This document shows positions 57,901 to 64,000 of a DNA stretch of 64,000 bases, in pieces. Origin of the DNA: Turnera subulata (Eukaryota > Streptophyta > Magnoliopsida > Malpighiales > Passifloraceae); assembly GCA_028386065.3 (NCBI GenBank), contig JAKUCV010000278.1:1-64000 (forward strand), in the 5' to 3' direction. Each line of letters starts with the position of its first letter. Position 1 is the stretch's first letter. The position numbers and the translations under genes are program-made. The notes beneath the pieces were generated by a model. That model did not search any database and was not told where the DNA came from. It saw nothing but the letters and a program-made list of their open reading frames with translations.

Positions 57901-58511
57901 AAACCACAAGGAACATAGTAGCCACGTTGTCTTAGCAACCGGAAGCCAAGAGCAATGGTAGAGATGTCCTCACTGCCATGATACTCATCCATTTTGTTGA
58001 TTTGTAGTAATGCATCGTCAATTTCTTTCTGGAAATGGTATCCAATCCCCAATCGAAGCACAGCATCTATAAGGCTGAGTTTCTCCAAAATATTCTCTTC
58101 TGCTGGTGGAGGAGTTGTCAGCAGCTTCCTCACTTTCTCCTTCAAAACTCCAACTTCATCTTTCCATGCACTCACCAACATCTGCACGCAATATCTTGGA
58201 TTACTCACTTTTTTTTTTCGGGTGCTATAATAATAGTATACTTGCATTAATGGAAAGCATTATCTACACAGGAACTAGTCAGACGAGCTGGTTTAGTCAC
58301 CCAACTCCAACTGTGTCGGATTATTGACTATTACTAATTATGTATGAAAAGGGAGGGAGAAGAAAGAAAAGGAGAACATAGTTGTTGTTGGTTTCACCTT
58401 GTCTTCAGGCTGGTGCTTCAGGAAGAAGTCATCCCATACAGATGGGTGGTAATTTCCACTCCGGCGATCTTGATCAGCTCCTTGGGCTGCTTCTCCTCCT
58501 TGAAGGGCCAT
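48951..58511 (-). CDS. Terpene synthase TPS2, TPS-a type, with a retrotransposon in intron 2
   Basis: Seven exons: 58398-58511, 57905-58181, 50380-50752, 49999-50220, 49737-49872, 49418-49663 and 48951-49253 (1671 nt, 556 residues), all with GT-AG junctions. Exons 3, 5 and 6 equal TPS1 in length. Motifs: RRSGNYHPSVW (RRx8W) at 16-26; RDR at 270-272; DDIYD at 308-312; NSE/DTE-type at 450-458 with Gly454 in the Ser/Thr position. It ends VNPIPV. There is no transit peptide, so cytosolic sesquiterpene synthesis is predicted. Intron 2 is 7152 bp because a 6951-bp LTR element sits 48 bp before exon 3. Donor, acceptor and coding sequence are untouched. Expression or splicing may be altered. The start is ATG 58509-58511; an upstream in-frame GTG is not used. 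Confidence 0.92.
50800..51711 (+). repeat. Left LTR of the TPS2-intron element
   Basis: 912 bp. It contains an array of 24-bp units (AGGTCCAAGACCGATGTCAT type), four in this copy. Confidence 0.93.
51819..53549 (+). pseudogene. Gag-like frame of the TPS2-intron element, one internal stop
   Basis: A single frame of 577 codons starting MPKTREDSELLQAILG. It is interrupted once by TAA at 52683-52685; the frame before (288 codons) and after is otherwise open. The middle has repeated N-G-H/Q-K-A units (QKAIINGH, QKATTNGHYA, RKAISNGH; about residues 165-215). A CSQC pair follows (about 260), then a strongly basic stretch after the stop (RTQKRRLQRLRRELG). The hydrophobic C-terminus is probably out-of-context read-through. 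No protease or RT motif is present. Position next to the primer-binding-like site suggests gag, but no family match is visible. Confidence 0.55.
54360..55700 (+). repeat. Tandem-repeat region I of the TPS2-intron element
   Basis: Units of about 43-53 bp built around GGATCGATCTGTGACATAGG and followed by variants of CGATCGTCATCTATTACTACCT. The best-preserved six lie at about 54475-54780. Outside that the units decay but the GATCGAT.TGTG core recurs to about 55700. Confidence 0.85.
56040..56710 (+). repeat. Tandem-repeat region II of the TPS2-intron element
   Basis: Some twenty copies of a roughly 30-bp unit (GTTGACCGATGGGGTTGAC followed by TTTTGACC). No stop occurs in one antisense frame for 251 codons (56013-56768), giving a basic S/Q/R-rich sequence of low complexity. 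Confidence 0.85.
56791..57750 (+). repeat. Right LTR of the TPS2-intron element
   Basis: 960 bp. It is the same as the left LTR except for about ten substitutions and six instead of four 24-bp units, which accounts exactly for the 48-bp length difference. Confidence 0.93.
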
Positions 58512-58613
58512 CTCTTCCTTAGACACAAAAGTTCAAAGTTTATTGCAACTCAGATTGCTATAGTGAGACAGAGAGTCTTTTGTGCTCTTTAGCTTGCTTT
58601 GCACGTGGTCTTG

Positions 58614-58621
58614 TATTTATA
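58614..58621 (-). promoter_or_regulatory. TATA box of TPS2
   Basis: TATAAATA on the minus strand, 103 bp before the ATG, equivalent to the TPS1 box. Confidence 0.6.
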
Positions 58622-60100
58622 AACAGAAATTGGCCAAAACCCTCAAGATGGACTCTATCGGATTATTGACGATTATGGCCAAAAATTGTGCTGCTACCAT
58701 TCTAATTTGAGGAATTTGAAATTATAATAATTTAACTAAAATTATATGATGCTATAAAAAAATTTAAAAGTTAAGAGTGACTGTGTGTATTCTCTCTCCC
58801 CGCCATTACGGGGGGAATGTGGGTTTTATTAAAAAAAAAGAAGAAACAAATATAGTAGTAGGATGGAATCAATATAGCTAGAAAACGACAACAACATAAT
58901 CATATGCATCTCCCACCAAATCAACAATGCATCCAAAGCCAATTCTCGTGCTTTCTTACATTATTTGTCACACAAATCAACATATTCCCATTTGCATCAA
59001 AAAAAAAAAATCAACGTATATATTCCCTAAGCTGGACTAGTATATATATATATATCCTCATATATCTACCTCGAGTTTTGGCCATTTGTGTTAAAAATCA
59101 TAAAATTGGAAATTAAGGTTGCTCATTTTTTTTCCTCCAAAAAAAAGGATGCTCATCTTTATATCAGAAAAGGAAGGTCAGATCATGATCAAGCTCAAAC
59201 AATCTCATCCCTGTTTCTAGATATGGGTTCCTTTAGTTTTCAATTCTTCAAAGAAAAATACTAGCAATACATGATATCCTGAACACAGTCATTAATTAAT
59301 ATTTTTGTTAATACTAATCGATGCCTGTCTTTAATTAAATATATGTAAATAGAGTCGGTGTTACAAGGATTCATGGCTACGTAACTTGGAGATAGAGATA
59401 AGACCTTATCATGCGCTACATAAAATTAAGATAGAAATTAACCCTATCTATATACAAAAGATTAAGATTAGCTTTACACATGACGTGTAATAAGAAACGA
59501 AACAATGTGTCCTACTCTTTGACATGCACTACTGTACGGCTCTCGTTTTCATATTTTTTATATGTAATGCGCATGCTATTATTTATATATATATAGACTC
59601 AGGCATCAAGTCACATGCATCCGGCCGTATGTTTTACTTTCGCAGGCATTAAAAAAAAAAAACTGATAATCTTTTCCCATCACCCCATGCAGACAAACTT
59701 TTTTATTTTTTATCACTATGTAATACTGAATGTATATGTGCTTAAAAATGTTTGTATTCAGACTAAGACAGAATTGATTTTTTTATGCTAGTAATTATTA
59801 ATAATGCTTTAATAACAAGACTAGGTTACATAGACTTTAAGACAGAATTAATATTTTTTTAGAATAGTTGAAGATTGTTTTTATTAGTAATCTATTATAT
59901 ATATATATATAGGAGAGACACCCTTAGAAGAACTTAAAAGAGAAGACACCTGGCAATTGAAGAACATATAAATAAGAATGAGTTCATATAAAAATATCAG
60001 TTTCTTCTTGCATTTACAGTTATCTTAGTTATTATTTTATAATTAACTTATTTTTTAATCTCTTTTTTAAAATAATGATAACATATTGATAAGATCATCT
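58622..60100. other. TPS2 upstream region
   Basis: No gene. 58760-59170 is paralogous to the TPS1 upstream region. Short AT and A/T-run repeats are present (59041-59055, 59896-59911). Confidence 0.5.
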
Positions 60101-62762
60101 TGAAGCGCCCCGACCCGTATTTACCGGTCACGGTAAACACGTGCCGAAAATATTCTTATTAACAGCTCAGGCAGTACATCGCAGTAAAATTACTACACAG
60201 AAAATTCAAATACAACGGCACACCGTATTTACAACTGTCACCCATACCCGGGGACCATTATTCAAACCACACATATTACTCAGCAGTGGAAGTCTTAAAT
60301 GCACATGCAGCGGAGGTATGGATCCGGAGTCAGGTGGAGAAGAAAGCAGCAGCCATCGAACGTTGTACCTGAACTACGAAACAACTTAACCTACGGGATG
60401 AAACCCCGCAGCCGAGGGGTGAGTCCGAAGTGCTCACCGACGAAGGATAAACAGAGATATATAATCAACCGTAATACTTTCGAAGTAAACACAGACAAAC
60501 ACAACACAAGAAATCTACCATAACACAACTGAGCCAAGACCAAAAGAATGCTTATTATTATTATTACCAATTTTATCTTCCGGGCCCCGTCACTGGACAA
60601 GCTAGGGTCGTACCTGGTTATTAACTAATTTCGGATGCCAGACCAAATCACAATCCGGGATCAACATCCCAATCACAACCAATCCGGGATCAACATCCCA
60701 ATCACAACAAATCCGGGATCAACATCCCAATAACAACATCATCCGGGATCAACATCCCCAACAACCAACCAAACCGGCCATGACACCACAGAACTAGCTT
60801 CTAACCATCTAGTCGTACTACTACTTTCCACGTGACAATTATATCATCATCTCAAATTCAGTCCAGTTTCATTACTCTATCCTCAATTATCCAGCTTTCC
60901 ATTATTTCAGATTATTCCACAGACCAAATCAACAACAGACTCATAACGTCAATTAATCACAGTTAACAGTTCACCATTATTTTCAACACAATATCCACAA
61001 GTCTAACACAATCCAACAACAGCATCAACAATTCCATAGCAATCAAGTAACAGTCAATAATCATTTCAGCAGTTCAATCAAACAACAAAATACACACACA
61101 ACATTACGGGCACATATCCAAGGTTATCCATCCTCACCTTAGCCGATTATCAGTTATGAAATTGTCCATCAGACTCCAAGTCCGGTTCCTCAGGTATCTG
61201 CTCGTTATCAATTCCTATACCAAACAAATAATATGCACATATAATATGTTATGCAGATGCTATGCTAATACTGTATACCGAAAAATAAATACTGACTCGT
61301 CTCGGTTACTGCCTCAGGTTAATTCTCTATTATCATCATCATTCACCATTTATTTCCAGTGTCAAAATACCATACTATATTTATACCCGGTTATTATTCC
61401 GGTATAATTTTTTTTTGATAATACCCTTTCCAAATATTTTTCCCTCATGATAATTATTTTATACCATATTTATTTTTTTTCCAAAATCACATTTACTAGA
61501 ATATTACTTCTCAAAAACTATTTTCTTTCCAGAGTTATTATTTTATTATTTATTATTTTTTCCAAAATATATTTTCCAGGTAGTAATATAATTATAGTCA
61601 TTTCTTTTTAAAATTCTGGTTCAGCCCAGAGGAGGTACTATTCCAGCCCAACCAATAGCCCATACACCCAAGCCCACCATCACATTCAGCCCAGGTGGAC
61701 ATCCGGGTCAACCCGACCCAGCGCCTCGACCCGGCGGTGTGATGGACTCGGGTTGTCGGGTCGTCTTCAACCCAAGGATTGCTCGCCTTGGTGTGCTCGG
61801 CGGCGACGTGAAGGCACGGGCGAAGACGGAGGTGGCACGGGCAGATCGGGGCACGACGAGATGCGGTGCGAGGAGGAAGAGGCGCGATGGCTTGTACAGG
61901 TGGCGGTCGCGGTGCAGCAGCGGTGGTGGTTTCGTGGCCTCGCTGACGCGCATGAGGAGGATGGCGACGACCACTCCTCGTCCTGCAGCGACGGCGACTG
62001 GAGGAAGGAGAAGGAGGAGAGGAAAGCGGCGCAAGAGGAGGTGGTGCAGGAGGTCGAAGGTGGTTGCGAGGCGATGCGTGGGAGGTGGCGGTCGGTAGTG
62101 GTGGTCTCGGCGGTGTGGGTTCACGGTGGCGTGAGAGGAGGAAGAAGGAAGTGGTGATGGGGTTGTCCCAAAACGTCACCGTTTGGGGCTGGTGTGTGTG
62201 TCTTTGTGTAGTTTGTTTTTTTTTTTATTTTCTGGTATGGGTGTGCAGTAGGTGATTTGCAGAAAACGGTTTGCAGGGAGTGAAGGTTTGCAGGTTAGTT
62301 TTTTCAGAGGAAATGTTAAGGCACTGGGTTCAGTTTTCTTTTGCAGGCAGAAAATGGTGCAGGGAGAAGAGGAAAAGAGAGTCACGGGCATGTACTGGCA
62401 TTTCGGGTGGCGCAATCCACTCACAAGCTTCACAGTGGGTGGTGGCTGCCTCGTTGCTGTGCAGCTTGTGAGGCGTGTCCCGTCCGGACCAGAAAATAAC
62501 TAATGTACCCCCTTGACTTTAGTTCTGGCCCGATTACTCGGGGTTAATCCCGACTTTTCTGAAGATTCATGGACCCGAAAAATTCCAACTTTGGTCCGAA
62601 AAATCCGCAAAAAAATCCTGAACGTGGGACAGGGCTCGGTTTTGGAATCTGATGTATAAATTACCATAAATTAATTACCCAAGATTAATTTTAATGGTAA
62701 ATTACGGTAAAATAAATTATTACGGTACCGGTAAAATCGTAAAAATTACCCGAGCTGTTACA
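60101..62762 (-). mobile_element. Solo LTR C (2662 bp), same family as A and B
   Basis: On the plus strand it begins TGAAGCGCCCCGACCCG and ends ACCCGAGCTGTTACA. It is flanked by a perfect 5-bp duplication CATCT (60096-60100, 62763-62767). It shares the CCCCGCAGCCGAGGGGTGAG and GGGCCCCGTCACTGGAC blocks with the other copies. It carries its own tandem array (60653-60757) and a GC-rich module (about 61690-62160). The long ORFs in that module are not shared between copies and are probably by-products of base composition. Confidence 0.9.
60653..60757 (-). repeat. Tandem hairpin-unit array inside solo LTR C
   Basis: Four units of about 28-29 bp, each with CCGGGATCAACATCCC followed by AATCACAAC. 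Each contains the inverted repeat GGGAT-N4-ATCCC. The array lies where copy A has its 27-bp array. Confidence 0.8.
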
Positions 62763-63635
62763 CATCTTCTTTGTATTATTATTTTTAATTTTTTTTAAAA
62801 AAATGATAAGATAATTTGAATAGCTTCTAACATTTTTTTTTCCTGGGTGTCAACTTTTTTCTATTTAAATACATCTTTCTTAGTAATACTATTTTTTCAT
62901 AATTCATTCTCTAAAAAAAAAACTTTTATTTGTAAGTTTTCCTACTACACAAGTGTGTATTACATCTTCTCGGCAATCATTCAAGGGGTGTAATTTTTTC
63001 GATTTATATTGATTGTATTTTTTATGCATTTTCATCATTATTTTTCCTATATTATTTTATGTAATTAATTAAATTATGTTTAATTTTTTGCAGAAACAGA
63101 AAAAATATCAATATTCCATGTTATTTTTAATATGCTACGTTTTAATTTATTATTTTAAAAATAAATAATACTATATAATACAAAATATTATTATTATGAT
63201 CAAACCAAACCCAAATCCCAGCTCGTGTATTACACCGAATGTGTACTAGTTATCATTGTAGCTCAAGTGATACTGCACGGCCAATACCAGCTGGACACAT
63301 GTACAAATGGCTACAGACAAAGCACAAACCTTCACACCTGAATGACCTGTAGTGCGAGGACGTATGTGCCGTCATTCAACTTAGTACATAACAAACGTTG
63401 AATTGAATAACTCACTCATCATTTTGAATGATCCCAATTAACCATCCTGGGAATTCATTTATTTATTAATAAGTAGTAGCACGAAACCAAGACGCACAAG
63501 CACAACAACTAAGGGAAAGCATGCACCAAATAACAAGTGCATTATGCATATACAAGCTTATTATAAACCATAATTGATTTTGACCCCAAAATAAAAAGCA
63601 TAATTAATGATATAAGGCTGTAGCTCTCATTATAA
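62763..63635. other. AT-rich intergenic DNA and TPS3 3' flank
   Basis: No gene. From about 63475 the sequence matches the 3' flank of TPS2 (48800-48950): ACCAAGA.GCA.AAGCACAACAAC and AAGCTTATTATAAA recur. Confidence 0.5.
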
Positions 63636-63935
63636 TCAGACAGGCAAGGGGTTGACGAGCAAGGCTTCCATGATCTCTTTTGTGGAAGTATCTGCATAAG
63701 TAAAGCCACTGAAGGAGCCCTCGAATAGAACATCCATCACCCTGGCATAACCAAGAAAAATCCTGAGAATCTTCTTCGGAATAGCACCAGCTTCTTTCAT
63801 GAACCCTTCATTCATATATTTCCAATCATCTTCCATGAGTTTCTTTATGACATCGTGTGCCTCCTCCTTTGACACTCCATATTCCTTCATATAGCATTCA
63901 ACAGCGGAAGCAACATGTCCCCGCTTCTGCTCAAA
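63636..63935 (-). CDS. Terpene synthase TPS3, last exon only (gene continues beyond the window)
   Basis: The exon starts after an AGCAG acceptor with [27 protein letters not shown] and ends ALLVNPLPV then TGA at 63636-63638 (99 residues). It corresponds to exon 7 of TPS1 and TPS2 and is closest to TPS2 (shared [27 protein letters not shown]). The 3' flank is also paralogous to that of TPS2. The remaining six exons, including the metal-binding motifs, would lie past position 64000, so whether the gene is functional cannot be judged. Confidence 0.88.
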   Translation of the reverse strand, partial: FEQKRGHVASAVECYMKEYGVSKEEAHDVIKKLMEDDWKYMNEGFMKEAGAIPKKILRIFLGYARVMDVLFEGSFSGFTYADTSTKEIMEALLVNPLPV

Positions 63936-64000
63936 CTGCTTGCATGGATACATAGGACTCATCATGACCAATTATATATATCTAGATAGTTGATGAGGGT

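Noticed and set aside
48951..58511. TPS2 as a pseudogene because of the inserted retrotransposon
   Set aside because: The insertion is wholly in intron 2. All exons, phases and catalytic motifs are intact.
61598..62179. Proline/arginine-rich proteins in the GC-rich part of solo LTR C, and similar ORFs at 15968-16482 in solo LTR A
   Set aside because: Open frames exist in several frames at once, are not shared between LTR copies and follow from base composition.

Overview
This window reads as nuclear DNA of a flowering plant, almost certainly a dicot. Genes have short GT-AG introns, intergenic DNA is AT-rich, and there is a tandem array of F-box/LRR-type genes, a pair of TFIIE-beta genes, a tandem array of class I terpene synthases of the TPS-a kind, and many retroelements (Copia, LINE, SINE, long solo LTRs). 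I cannot name the species from sequence alone.

Layout. Positions 1-31.6 kb hold six F-box/LRR (FBD-like) genes, all on the minus strand. The first two are broken: one by a nested retroelement insertion, one by a stop codon plus a 17-nt deletion. The other four (11.9-13.5, 23.8-25.4, 26.7-28.2 and 29.6-31.6 kb) look intact. Between them lie a LINE with a 907-codon open frame (4.9-7.7 kb), a fold-back element filled with telomere-like repeats (4.5-4.9 kb), and two solo LTRs in opposite orientation (15.7-19.2 and 19.9-21.8 kb). Positions 32.0-38.3 kb hold two tandem plus-strand genes for the TFIIE beta subunit, separated by a remnant of an F-box gene 5' end and a decayed LINE. Positions 39.1-64 kb hold three minus-strand terpene synthases. 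TPS1 is complete. TPS2 is complete in coding sequence but carries a 6.95-kb LTR retrotransposon in intron 2. TPS3 shows only its last exon before the window ends. A decayed TPS first exon, a LINE truncated at both ends, a SINE and a third solo LTR lie between them.

How it fits together. The F-box proteins are probable substrate adaptors of SCF ubiquitin ligases, and the array has grown by tandem duplication of gene plus flanks. The F-box remnant next to TFIIE-beta copy 1 suggests that a unit of F-box gene plus divergent TFIIE-beta gene was duplicated as one block. The two complete terpene synthases have the RRx8W, DDxxD and NSE/DTE motifs and no visible plastid transit peptide, so cytosolic sesquiterpene synthesis from farnesyl diphosphate is the natural prediction.

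Most notable observations: (1) in TFIIE-beta copy 1 the normal ATG is GTG, but the upstream exon now ends in ATG at the splice donor, so splicing would recreate an in-frame start; (2) the same gene sits behind a perfect plant snRNA-type USE with Pol II-like spacing to a TATA box; (3) a non-autonomous LTR retrotransposon in the TPS2 intron carries one gag-like frame and two large tandem arrays in place of pol; (4) three solo LTRs of one family carry lineage-specific hairpin-forming tandem repeats at the same relative place; (5) ultra-short poly(A) insertions are flanked by target-site duplications.
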